From Coleophoma eucalyptorum (taxonomy: Eukaryota; Ascomycota; Leotiomycetes; Helotiales; Dermateaceae), in contig JALRME010000021.1 of the NCBI GenBank assembly GCA_026120035.1, forward strand, positions 62,001-126,000: a stretch of DNA of 64,000 nt, read 5' to 3'. Within the stretch, counting starts at the first letter, position 1. The number at the start of each line of letters is the position of its first letter. This document shows, piece by piece, positions 48,350 through 58,978 of this stretch. The position numbers were made by a program, and so were the translations under genes. The notes under the pieces were generated by a model that saw nothing but the letters and a program-made list of their open reading frames with translations, made no database searches and was not told where the DNA came from.

Positions 48350-48945
48350 TCAATCTCCTCTGCCCCTGCCTCGGCCACGGCCACCACCTCTTCCCCCACG
48401 ACCTCTGTCGCCTCGTCCACCACGGTCACCTCCTCTCTGACCACCACGCCCTCTGAAACCGCCTTGGTTGTTTTGTTGTTGGTCCTTGACTAAGTCGATG
48501 ATCTCATCTGGCACTCGCAAGTACTTGATCTGTGCATATGTCAGCAAGCAGTTCCTCCGATTGGATGTGATTATGTGTACGCACGTTGTTTCCCTTTACG
48601 TAGACCTCTGCTAACCTGAAGAACTTGTCGCCTTCCTATATTTACATGTCAGCCAGGCGCATCCCAAATTGAACAGCTCCACTCAAGCTCGCGCGCCGCA
48701 ATGCCATACCGGACTTGTCTGTACCACTTCCTTCAGGGTCAAGTTCATCCATGTGTCACAGGTAACGAGGTGACCATTCAACGTTTCTCCATTCTTAAGC
48801 TCCACCAGCATCGGATGGCCCTGGGCGGCTGTAAGGAGTCCGAGAGGAAGCTACATTTGAGAGCGAAAGGTCAGTCTCGATACTACATTTGGAGGCATCG
48901 CAGATGCGATGGGCTATATGCGCAGGCCAGGGAACAACGTACCAT
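48350..48945 (-). CDS. LSM4: U6 snRNA-associated Sm-like protein LSm4
   Basis: LSm4 is a subunit of the LSm2-8 ring on U6 snRNA (splicing) and of the LSm1-7 ring (mRNA decay). Exons are 48945-48943, 48850-48710, 48635-48585 and 48529-48350, giving 124 residues. The first coding exon is the ATG alone (three bases), followed by GTACGT. It joins in frame to [19 protein letters not shown], the canonical LSm4 N-terminus. Sm motif 1 follows ([18 protein letters not shown]), and Sm motif 2 is VKGNNIKYLRVP, built by the last splice. The C-terminal tail (about 77-124) is an RGG/GRG-rich segment ending RGRGD, typical of LSm4 and a target for arginine methylation and condensate formation. Introns are 92, 74 and 55 bp. 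Confidence 0.95.
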
Positions 48946-49910
48946 GTTGAAAGCTGGGATGTGATTGTACCGGCGCGTCAACTGCAACACCTTTAGGTTT
49001 TGATATTGAGCCTTACGTCTCAGGCTGCAAGCAGAACTGGTTGCGGGATGGGCCAGTCAAGAAGGGCTTAGTGTAGACACTAGATAGTGTACAGGAAGGA
49101 AGATTGAGGTCGGCATCGGCCGGTAAAATGCCGATTTTCCAACTCGATTCAATTCTCCGAAATTGTGTATTTTACTCTACTCTGCACTTCGACAATACTA
49201 TACCTGGACCTAGCTTACGAATTAGGGTCGAAATACTCGTTGCATTCTGTCGACATCAACATCCACGCATGTCCGTCCACCTCCGGCATCCTTTAGTATA
49301 GAAGGATTCAACCATCGTCGTCTAAATTCAGTCCCCGGCTGCCTCTCTCGGTCTGATCTCCATCAAAGGATAACGGGTGATGAAAGCGAGAATGCTTAGC
49401 CATACCAGCCATGCTAGCCATGACAGCCATGCCCTTCTCTACTGGAGGGGTCGCGGCTGAGGACATTATTGAACGGGTCCTGGGTTATGTACGGATCTAC
49501 ATTGACCGTTCGTCAGCTCGTGGATGATGGCTTACGTAAAGAAAGCGGCTGGTCCTACTGGACGATGTCCCTCCGGCCCTGTGCGTTTCCACTGACGCGT
49601 CCTGATGGATTCCGGCTTAGCTTGCTTGAATCCACTGCACATACGAGTCCTCCGTCTCTGCCCTGTGGCGCCCGCCGTGGGACGAAAGATTGAAAGATTG
49701 CGCAGCAGTTGTCTCTGTTGTCATTTTGTGTTTTATCTCCAGGCTTCCTTCTTCTCTTGCTCCCCTTCTCTTTCCTTTTCATGTTTCCTGCTTGTTCTCT
49801 TGTTCAGGCATCAGTTATACGACAGCTTTGTTGGTAGAGAGTTTACGAACCATTCGCCTTGGATTTGCTTGTCGCCTAGTCGAGACCAGCCTCTTGGCTC
49901 CCCGTTCACG
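48946..49910. other. Divergent intergenic region
   Basis: 965 bp upstream of LSM4 (-) and of the repeat-protein gene (+). The stretch 49720-49800 is pyrimidine-rich and probably part of the leader of the latter. No gene, repeat or RNA is supported. Confidence 0.5.
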
Positions 49911-52615
49911 ATGCGCGGCCTTGTAAAGGCTGCTTTGGTGCTTGCACCAGCGCTCGCCTCAACCTTCACCATTCCTCACGACCAACACCACGATGGAAAG
50001 GCTGAACTTGCAGAGGGTAGGACGACTGCCTGATAAGGATGCCCTGAATATCGGGATTCTACTGACACAAATGCAGACCAGTCCTCCGCCTTCATCAGTT
50101 TGGGTGGGAAAGACCCAAAGTCACATGACGACTTGAACTTCCGTCTTGACATCCTCCCTTCGACTGAGCCCTGCGGTTTCGGAAATGTCACTGTTGATGG
50201 CCAGGTTCTACCACAGACCGAGAAGGAAGGTATTTGGAGTGGCAACGGTCCAGTATCAGTAGGAGGAAAGAGCATTGCTGTGGCTTCCTGGTCCTTCGAG
50301 TGTCTCAATGTCCCCAATGTGGCGTCCGTTCAACTTATGAAATTTAAGGTGGACGCTCTTGATGGAGAGCCGTTAGAGGATATTGGATTCACTGCAGTTT
50401 TCAAGCAGGCCGAGGATTCAAAGATCATTGAAATTGTGAACAAGCCAACTCTCCCCGAACTCGATTCTCCAGCCGAACCTCATCATGGTGACCACCACCC
50501 CCATCCAGCCGAGCATCACCCACATGGAGAAGATGGCCCACATGGACACCATGAAGTCGAATTCCACCAAAGCTTTGAAGAAGATATGGCTGAGCTTCGA
50601 TGGATGAAACATCAGCTTTTGGAGCTTGAGTGGATGATCTTTGAGAAGGAGAAGGCCATGTTCCATCACCACAGGGGCCCATCTGAACATGGCCAAGATA
50701 TCCAGCAGTGCGATAGCCTCAGGTGTCTCCTCAAAACTGCCGTTGATAAGGCCCGTGGCGCTGTTCATCACGTTGTTGGAAAGTTCGGAGGGGAAGATGA
50801 GATGGATTTCCATGGTCGCCACGAATTCCCCCATCCACCCCGCGAGGGAAAACACTTTCCAATGATGGATGTCAAGGGAAAGCACAAACACGGAAACCAT
50901 ACTCGTGGACCACACGGCCCACCAAAGGGTAACCACACTCACCCTCACTTCCCAAAGCGTCCTCACGGCCCTCTCCCAGTCTGCAGATTTCCTCCACCAC
51001 CTCCATTCGGTCACCATATGGGACCTGATTTTCATGGCCCTCCCCCAGGAATGAACCGTGGACCTCATCATGCTGAGCCACAGCATGGCAAGCACTCACC
51101 CCCTGAGCTCGACCCAGAGGATAGACGCCCAGTAGAGATGGATAACTCTGTTCGTCACGGGGAAGGATTTCACAGTGAGCATGACGGCCCATTCCACCAT
51201 GGAAAACCTCATGGAAAGCAACATGGTGAAGAGTTTGACGATCTCGAGGAGCCCAAGCCTGGACATGAAGCGCATAGCCGTCCAGAATCCCATGACAACG
51301 AACAGCAGGAAGCTCATCCTCATTTCGATGGCCCACCACCTCATGGACGCCCTGAATTTGATGGACCTCCTCCACATGAGCACCCAGAATTTGATGGACC
51401 ACCACCTCACGGACGCCCTGAATTTGATGGACCTCCTCCACATGAGCACCCAGAGTTCGATGGACCACCACCTCACGGACGCCCAGAATTTNNNNNNNNN
51501 NNNNNNNNNNNNNNNNNNNNNNNNNNNNNNNNNNNNNNNNNNNNNNNNNNNNNNNNNNNNNNNNNNNNNNNNNNNNNNNNNNNNNNNNNNNAGAGTTCGA
51601 TGGACCACCACCTCACGGACGCCCAGAGTTTGATGGACCTCCTCCACATGAGCACCCAGAGTTCGATGGACCACCACCTCACGGACGCCCAGAGTTTGAT
51701 GGACCTCCTCCACATGAGCACCCAGAGTTCGATGGACCACCACCTCACGGACGCCCTGAATTTGATGGACCTCCTCCACATGAGCACCCAGAGTTCGATG
51801 GACCACCACCTCACGGACGCCCAGAATTTGATGGACCTCCTCCACATGAGCACCCAGAATTTGATGGACCACCACCTCACGGACGCCCAGAATTTGACGG
51901 AATCCCTCCACATGATGGCCCTGAGGGTGAACACCCCCCTCCACCACCAGGAAATGATGGACCTGGAGGGCCCCCTCCCTTTGATGGCCCACCACATGGA
52001 CCTCATAGGTCTATTGCAAGAATTTTCCATGTTTTTAAATGGAGCATTGTCGGCTTCCTTGCTACAATGTTCCTGGCTGCCCTTCACAGACGTACCTGCA
52101 CACCTGATAAGCGTGCCAAGAGACAAGCTCGCCGAGAGAAGCGTGAGCTTCGTCGTGCGTACCGCCGACAAGTGCACAAGAACGCCATCATGAAGTTGAT
52201 GGCTCGGATTGGTGGCAATGATAGCGAGTCTGATGATTTTGAAGAAAAGCGATTGATGAGCGATGCAGAAGATGGAATGTCAACCACAATGACTGATGAG
52301 ATCACTCAGCTACGAAACGCTGCCTCTGTTGTTGGCGAGATTGTCGCTGCCTCGCCAAATTCCTCCAGACCAACCCCGTCCATCACAGTCTCAGTTCATG
52401 ATTTCGCCGGCTCCACACCTTCCGAACAAGCACGCCTATTTCCAGATGATCTCTATAGTGAGGAGCTGCCAGCTTACGAGGATAATGATGGCTCAGAAGC
52501 CAGCAGTATCATTGCTGATGGTTTCCGATACACACCGGGAAGCAGCGAATACAGCCCCTCGCATTCAAGCTCTGGTAGCGTGAGTGATATCTTGGGTCCC
52601 GACACAAAACAATGA
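49911..52615 (+). CDS. Secreted/membrane His-Pro-rich tandem-repeat protein (internal assembly gap)
   Basis: Exon 1 is 49911-50016 and exon 2 is 50077-52615, joined by a 60 bp intron (GTAGGA...TGCAG). The protein begins with a clear signal peptide (MRGLVKAALVLAPALAST). Residues about 37-160 form a folded-looking extracellular domain with Cys residues and strands (CGFGNVTVDGQ, SIAVASWSFECLN). A His/Pro/Glu-rich region then leads into an 11-residue repeat, FDGPPPHGRPE alternating with FDGPPPHEHPE (five copies before and nine after the N run). Then come a hydrophobic helix (SIVGFLATMFLAAL), a strongly basic stretch (RRTCTPDKRAKRQARREK) and an acidic Ser-rich tail, consistent with a type I membrane protein. 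The frame shifts by two across the 100 N, as expected if the true gap length is not 100. No known family is recognised. The His-rich ectodomain could bind metal, but this is inference. Confidence 0.78.
51324..51892 (+). repeat. 66 bp tandem repeat (two 33 bp half-units) within a CDS
   Basis: The unit encodes FDGPPPHGRPE followed by FDGPPPHEHPE. Five half-units are seen before the N run and nine after, with only silent or near-silent changes (GAATTT/GAGTTC, CCC/CCT). The final unit degenerates to FDGIPPHDGPE. High identity between units suggests recent expansion or homogenisation and explains why the assembly broke here. Confidence 0.95.
51492..51591. other. Assembly gap, 100 N
   Basis: Exactly 100 N, the conventional placeholder for a gap of unknown size. 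The flanks break at TTT|N and N|AGAG. Repeat phase predicts a true missing length of 26 + 66n bases, for example 26, 92 or 158, each restoring the frame. Confidence 0.95.
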
Positions 52616-53577
52616 TCTATAATTATCATTAGTACGGAATGGATGAGGCTACTTTACATGTTTACACAGCACTTTTCTTTTGTTTTTAAATGGCGATAGA
52701 TGATGATTGGCTTAATATCTTCGCTGCACACACTTGTGTCTTTCCTTTTTCTTAGCTTATATCATCTAGGAGCTTTCCTGCTTCAACTTTTGTATCTATC
52801 TATACCTTACACTCTGCAAACTTTCTCTCGCAAACCAAAAAAAAAGAAACAGAAATCAAACTCATCGGTTACAAACGTCTTGCAACGTATTTCAATTCAT
52901 GTATTATTTTTACGCTCTATGAATACTGCAATTGAAAACACTCTGTCTGAGACTCTTTAACCGAAAATTACATACCCACCGATCTGCTAACTCATGCCTC
53001 CGGAAACTACTCTGATATTGAGCCTGCAGTGGTCTTTGCTCACAAGCGAGTCCCCCTTTTCAAGTCTTGGCAAAAGCCAACGTCTTGCCTATCTATATTG
53101 TGCATTCTGCTTCTTCGCATAACACTATATCAATAACTCAATCATGTCAAGAAATCGAATTCTTTGGCTGAAAGGGACGATTTATTCTATATGACTCACA
53201 CTCGTCCCGGTAATTATTATTGCACGATATTTCCAAATCAGAATATGGGCATTCAGCCAGTGGAAATGATCAGATTATATGATATCTGTTTGCTCCAATT
53301 TCAATCGGCGTTCGATACTGTTTTGTTTCTTCCCAATTCTGATTATAAGGGAGGGCTGAAGTACCGGAACCGCACATCTCTTGCAATTTGCCTTTAAGTG
53401 AGATCTGCTAGTTTGCCTGCATATGGCCTCTGACAGCTTTCTATACCACCAGATGTGATGCGGAAATTCCCTCCATCATCTGTTTGGTTCACTTGCATAT
53501 ACTGATGGAATGCGTGTGTCTTATGTTTTTGCTTCAACGTGTTTGGTAACCACTCAAGTGTTTGACCAATCATCTTC
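52616..53577. other. Intergenic between convergent genes
   Basis: AT-rich 3' flanks of the repeat-protein gene (+) and the transcription factor gene (-). A frame of 77 codons at 53164-53397 (+) has no motif. Nothing else is supported. Confidence 0.5.
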
Positions 53578-55941
53578 TCACATGCTCCCTTGAAGAACGT
53601 TATTTGACCAGTCCCAAAACTCCATTGTACCGAGGTCAAATTGATCGCCCAGATACATGGCGTGTGTTTCGTCAAACAGATCAGTGTTCTGGAGCATGAC
53701 TTCAGGTTCGGGATCGTCCAGAACAGGCGAGCAGAGTTTATTGACGACCTCGAGACAGCGGGCGGCGAGTTGGTTGTATGTCGATGTATGGGTGAGAAGC
53801 GTTTTGGTGGCACGGATATCATCGAGCCAAGACGGGGCATCGGCATGTAGGGGATCGGTCATCAGGTAGATGATTGGAATAAGCCCAGCCTGAAAGAGGA
53901 AGTACCTATATTTGGAAAAAAGAAAATTTAGTTTGCATAATCTGGTGATTGGGAATGCAAGATCCTTACAGCATGTACCACGTTCCTAGTCTCGATGAGA
54001 TGTTATTTGCCATGTAATCCGAGATGGAATTGATTGTTGCCCGCGCATTGCCTAAACATCTCCTTCGGCACTCCAACTCCTCTGAGGACTCGAAACAATT
54101 TCCTGGATCAGTTTTCCATGGTTTCGCTGCCCAGCGGAGGATGATAGGTCGGAACAGGACGATCCTGACATTCATGGTTCTCCACTGCAATTTAAAGCGG
54201 GAGAGTAAGAAGTTCCAGTCGGCTTGAACACTAGGATTGTTGACCTGGAAATATGCTGGTATTGATTCTTCCCACAGGTCAATCGACTTCTCAAGCTCGA
54301 GGAGCTCTTGTGCCGAGGGCTCTGGCTGTGTGATCAGTCGGTTATATAGACCCTTCACGGAGATATGAAATTTTGACTGCGCAATCATCCCAGAATATTG
54401 TGTTGGATCGTCGAGCTCAACAGGTAAGGCTGTCGTCATTGGAGTGAGTGCCTACAACAAGACGTTAGCGACGAGACCACTGTCACTGCTTTGACTTCCA
54501 CTCTTACGTCTTCAGTGATATTCAGAACTTCATGAGCATCCATGATACCGAGCTCTGGCAAAAGAATCGGACGACCAAAAGTTATCGAGGCACCACTGTC
54601 GAACATGTATACTCCCCACCAGACTCTTCGCCTAATTTCTCTCTGAAGTAAAGTAATTTCCCACTTTGGAAACTCCTTATGAAGTCCGAGACTCAAGGCC
54701 ATCCTAACGGCAAGCCCGAGATAGTTCCAGCCTGTGTTGGGCCTGTCCCGCTTTTGAGTATAATTTGATAACAGAAGCAGAGCTTGGACAATCGCTAGAT
54801 TGCCACTTTCAAAAACAGAATTGTCCATACACAGTCTGCTAACTTCATTGTAAAATACATCATCCATGGTGGAATCATCATCACCGATACTCCATGCCCC
54901 GATTGCTAGAATCGTATTGAAAAGAATGGACCAGGAATGACCTTTTGGTCGGTTTGTGCCGGCAAGTTGTGCACGAAAGGTGCTTTCGTGAATAAATGGA
55001 TATTGGGTATTGTAAAATTGGAAGTACGCATCAACAAACGTATTTTGAGTGACGTTTGTGAAGTTAATGGAGGATAATAGCATATTTGATTGCTGTTGAG
55101 CATGCCTTGGTAAGGACGGCGATGACCCTGTGTTATTGTTGTCACTTCTAAGTAGTGCTCGGAGAGGCACTACGCTCGAAGTCGCGCCTGAGTTTTCTCA
55201 AGTTAGAAAATTACCTACGATGTTGCTGCCCATGGTCTTACCTAAATAACCAGCTCCTTCTGGCTTAATTGAGAGGGCTGCCATTCCATCAGAGAGTGCG
55301 GTAAGGTTGACTGCCTCAGTCCAGTCAAAGCCATCTACTGCACTAGGTAGTGCCTCTGAGTCCTCATGACTAACAGCATCGCTGCCAGGGCTAGTTGCCG
55401 GTGGGTAGGCATAGTCTTGTTGAACAGAGACGTTTTGCTGCGGAGACAGATGAGATGGTGGAGCAGCAGAAACCGGCTGGTCAAGAGTTCCTTGTCGTAC
55501 AGACAGTAGGAATGATTCAAGATCAACATGAGGGAGTAAGACAGAGAACACTGACTCAAGATCTCTTACACGATCCTCAGCCCTGGTCAGGTTCCTAGGA
55601 CGGTATTAGTAACGAGGAACAAAACCAAGCTAGATGAAGCAAGAAGCTATGCTCACTCTCGGGTCAAGGCCGTCCTTGAGACTTTTGGACTATACACGCA
55701 GGTCTTCCCCTGCTTTGCACATGGACTGCATATTGGATGCTCTTTGGAACACTATAGACTTATTAGCTATCTGATAGCGTGGGATCGCGGGGAAGATCTT
55801 TGCCAAAGCGGACCCGTACCTTGAATTTCCGAGCTCTACATGCATCACACTTCCAAGGTAGCTTGGTATCAGCACAATGTGCCTCCGGTGACTATAAAGC
55901 ATATCAAGAGAACTCACCGAAGAGAAATACTCGGTTGACAT
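53578..55941 (-). CDS. Zn2Cys6 fungal-specific transcription factor
   Basis: A 667-residue regulator assembled from seven exons: 55941-55918, 55861-55820, 55751-55657, 55594-55242, 55187-54508, 54451-53970 and 53905-53578. The zinc cluster C-x2-C-x6-C-x6-C-x2-C-x6-C is complete (C13, C16, C23, C30, C33, C40) but split by an intron after CDACRARKFK. A linker and short coiled coil (ENLTRAEDRVRDLESV) follow. The fungal_trans (middle homology) domain has YFQFYNTQYPFIHESTF, GLAVRMALSLGLH and RRRVWWGVYMFD. It lies head-to-head with a sugar transporter, 808 bp between starts, which suggests it may control that gene. The regulated pathway is not known. Because the zinc cluster is spread over two short exons, automatic gene callers could truncate the N-terminus. 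Confidence 0.88.
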
Positions 55942-56749
55942 ATTGGCTAACTGGAGTGTTCTGTTCGAGGAGAAGTGGGGTCTGCTCGGATAATTTTTCT
56001 TGGGTCATGATGACATAAGCGAGCGTACTTGCTGCAGCAATCAGGTATATCCCCCATTCAAACATCTATAAACTTCAAAGTTTGCAAGAATGAACGGGCT
56101 TTGCTTAACTAGTTGATGGCCCGTATTATTTGCTTCTACGTTTATTAAAGACCGCTGCCAACCATATCTCTGTATTTTCACTAATTGTGGAGGAAGGCCT
56201 CAGTGCTATGTCAGGTATGCCAAGGTGCTACAATACGAGACTATATCCACGTACATTGCATCTTCTCTAATCGTCGTAAATTAAACTGTTTTGGGCCACA
56301 CAGCAACAGAAGCTTTGGAAGAAAACAAGGAATTACGACGGCCAAAACGATTTACCCCACCAAGCCCCATCTTGAATCCTATCAATATGCAAGAGCACGA
56401 AGCCACAGAATGTCAAGCGACCTGCATTTTCCATTGGTCGGAAAACAGTTCTCCGTTGCATGAAGCAGATCTGCAGTCGTCTCGTGATGCTAGGGGTCTA
56501 CTCATCTAAGAAATATCGGATGACTGAAATTTGTCTGTGGAGTTGAGACACCCACTCTTGAAGTCTGGGGTCATACCTGGGGGCGGAATTTGGGGAGTTC
56601 TCTTGACATGAGGCGGGGAATAGTCTCGCGAATTGAGCATTATAAAAGTTGCAATGATTCCCCTTATGAGGTTTTGCATTATTTCTCGCAGCATTCCTCT
56701 ATAGTCCAACTGGAATTGAGAATTTTGTTCTTTTACATACTTCCACACC
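55942..56749. other. Divergent promoter region, transcription factor and transporter
   Basis: 808 bp between the two start codons. I see no palindromic or inverted CGG pair of the kind favoured by many Zn2Cys6 dimers that I would call with confidence. Frames of 70-90 codons here have no motif. Confidence 0.45.
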
Positions 56750-58978
56750 ATGAGTCCCACTGCAGTCATGGCTCAGCAGAAACAAGGGTTTGCCGCGATT
56801 TTCGAAAATTCGTACCTCCTGGGGGTGGCTTTGGTAAGAGCTTCATCACTATATTTCACAAGTCCCTACTGATTGAGATCTCAGTTTGCGTCCTTGGGAG
56901 GCTTCCTTTTTGGATATGATCAAGGCGTAGTTTCTGGTGTTTTGACAATGGAATCGTTTGGTACAAAGTTTCCTAAGGTTTATGCCGATACAGGCTTTAA
57001 GGGGTGGTTCGTGTCTACTATACTCTTGAGTTAGTAATCTTCTCAATATAATCTGTCCTCAGTGGCTGACAAAAGCAGCTGCTTGGTTCGGTTCGTTGTT
57101 AAATGGGCCTATTGCAGACAGACTTGGTAGAAAATTTGATATGATGCTAGCTGTGGTAATATTTGTTGCTGGATCTGCAATTCAGGCTGGTGCTGTCAAT
57201 ATGGTCATGCTGTTCTTAGGTATGTGTTGTGCTAATCCTCTCTGGATATGGAGCTCGCTAAGAATATCCAGGACGTGCTATTGCAGGTCTCGCAATAGGA
57301 TTCTTAACTATGGTCGTACCACTCTACATTTCTGAAGTGTCCCTACCAGAAATTCGTGGGGGTTTGGTTGTTTTGCAGCAATGTAAGGAATTTCAACATC
57401 TTTGATGGAGCGACAGCTAATCACATAATCTTCTATCCGCAGTATCGATTACTATTGGCATTCTTGCGAGTTTTTGGATCGATTACGGAACACACTACAT
57501 TGGCGGCGTTCGGTGTGCTCCAGATATCCCATACACTGGAGCTGGCAATACTTTTGACCCGTATCACGATGTTGGACCTAATGGTTGCTCTGGACAATCT
57601 GATGCGTCTTGGAGGACTCCATTAGCTCTTCAAATTGTACCCGCGCTTATCCTTGGAATTGGTATGATCTTCTATCCGGACTCTCCCAGGTGGCTTCTTT
57701 CACAAGAGCGCGATGAAGAAGCTACAAAGGTTCTCTCTAAGCTTCGCCGCTGTTCGCCCGACTCTCCAACCATACTTGCCGAGGTTTTGGATATCAAGGC
57801 TGCTATTATGCTTGAAAATGCTTATATCAGAGATCACCATGCAGGGCTGTCTGGGCTTAGGTTGCAAGTGGCTCAGGTACGATAACCCGCAATCTCAAAA
57901 GCTTGGAAATCATTGCTAAATGCACAACAGTATATATCACTACTCACAAACAAGTCTAGATTTCGGCGTCTTGCAATCGGTTGCTGTGTCATGTTTTTCC
58001 AACAATTCATGGGCTGTAATGGTATTTAATTTCCATGATGTTACATAGTATGATACTGACAGCATGGTAGCTATGATTTACTATGCACCAACCATGTTTG
58101 CGTCTCTTGGCCTCAATGGCAACACTGTAAGACCTCATCCAAGATATTAGTATCAAGCCTAGTAACATCCGAGATAGACGTCTCTTCTCGCTACCGGTGT
58201 ATATGGAATCGTCAATTGTCTGAGCACCATTCCAGCTGTTATTTTTATTGACAGACTTGGCAGAAGGCCACTTCTGATGTTTGGAGCTGCTGGTACCTGT
58301 ATCTCGCTTGTCATCGTCGGAGCCATTATTGGCTCATACGGAGACTCACTGCCAAACCATAAAGTTGCTGGCTGGGTGGGAATTGCGTTCATCTATATTT
58401 ATGACATTAACTTTTCGTACTCCTTTGGTGAGGAATCTAAACCCAATAAAAGAGCCTCTACAGCGCAAGGTGGCTGACTTTCGAAAATTAGCCCCAATCG
58501 GATGGGTCCTGCCTTCAGAAATCTTTACCATCGCTATACGCTCAAAAGCCATCTCTATCACAACCTCCACGACATGGATGTGTAATTTGTGAGCATTTCC
58601 CTGAGTTTGAGAGGTATATCTTGTTAACCCAAAACAGTATCATTGGGCTCGTCACACCGGATATGCTCGCGAAAATCAAATGGGGAACATATATCTTCTT
58701 TGCAGTATTTTGCCTCCTCGCTTTTGGTTTCACTTACGTCTTTGTGCCAGAGACAAGAGGAAAAGTAAGTGCAAATCCAAATTATTCTCAATGTTCTAGG
58801 AAAAGTTGCTAACAGGACCACATAGAGTTTGGAAGATATGGATCTTGTGTTTGGCGATACTGCTGCTCATGAGGAGAAGACAAGAATTGCAGAGATTGAG
58901 GCTCAGCTTCGAGATGTTCACGTCGACGGCACTAATGCTGAGAAAGAAATTGGGACGTATGATCATGCTGAAGTCTGA
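56750..58978 (+). CDS. MFS sugar transporter, 11 exons
   Basis: A hexose/sugar-family H+ symporter of 562 residues with 12 membrane helices. Exons: 56750-56833, 56885-57029, 57079-57219, 57272-57382, 57443-57876, 57931-58021, 58071-58126, 58178-58427, 58492-58588, 58638-58764 and 58826-58978. Family signatures are all present: FLFGYDQGVVSGVL in helix 1, NGPIADRLGRK after helix 2, GRAIAGLAIGFLTMVVPLYISE, PDSPRWLLSQ before the central loop, QQFMGCNAMIYYAPT in helix 7, DRLGRRPLL after helix 8, and VPETRGKSLEDMD at the end. The first alternative acceptor in intron 2 (57075 versus 57078) changes one residue only. The substrate is probably a mono- or disaccharide or a sugar acid. It is divergent from a Zn2Cys6 factor. 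No disabling lesion is seen. Confidence 0.92.

Noticed and set aside
51096..51995. Long open frames on the minus strand and in alternative frames across the His-Pro repeat region
   Set aside because: A repeat whose length is a multiple of three stays open in any frame that lacks a stop within one unit. These are shadows of the plus-strand gene, which has the signal peptide, intron and membrane helix.
53394..53846. 150-codon minus-strand frame overlapping the end of the transcription factor
   Set aside because: It is a different frame from the last exon. The factor ends naturally at 53578 and the alternative frame has no motif.
58277..58592. Apparent stop and frameshift in the transporter helix 10 region, suggesting a pseudogene
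   Set aside because: A normal 64 bp intron (58428-58491) joins SYSF to APIGWVLPSE and restores the family motif, so the gene looks intact.
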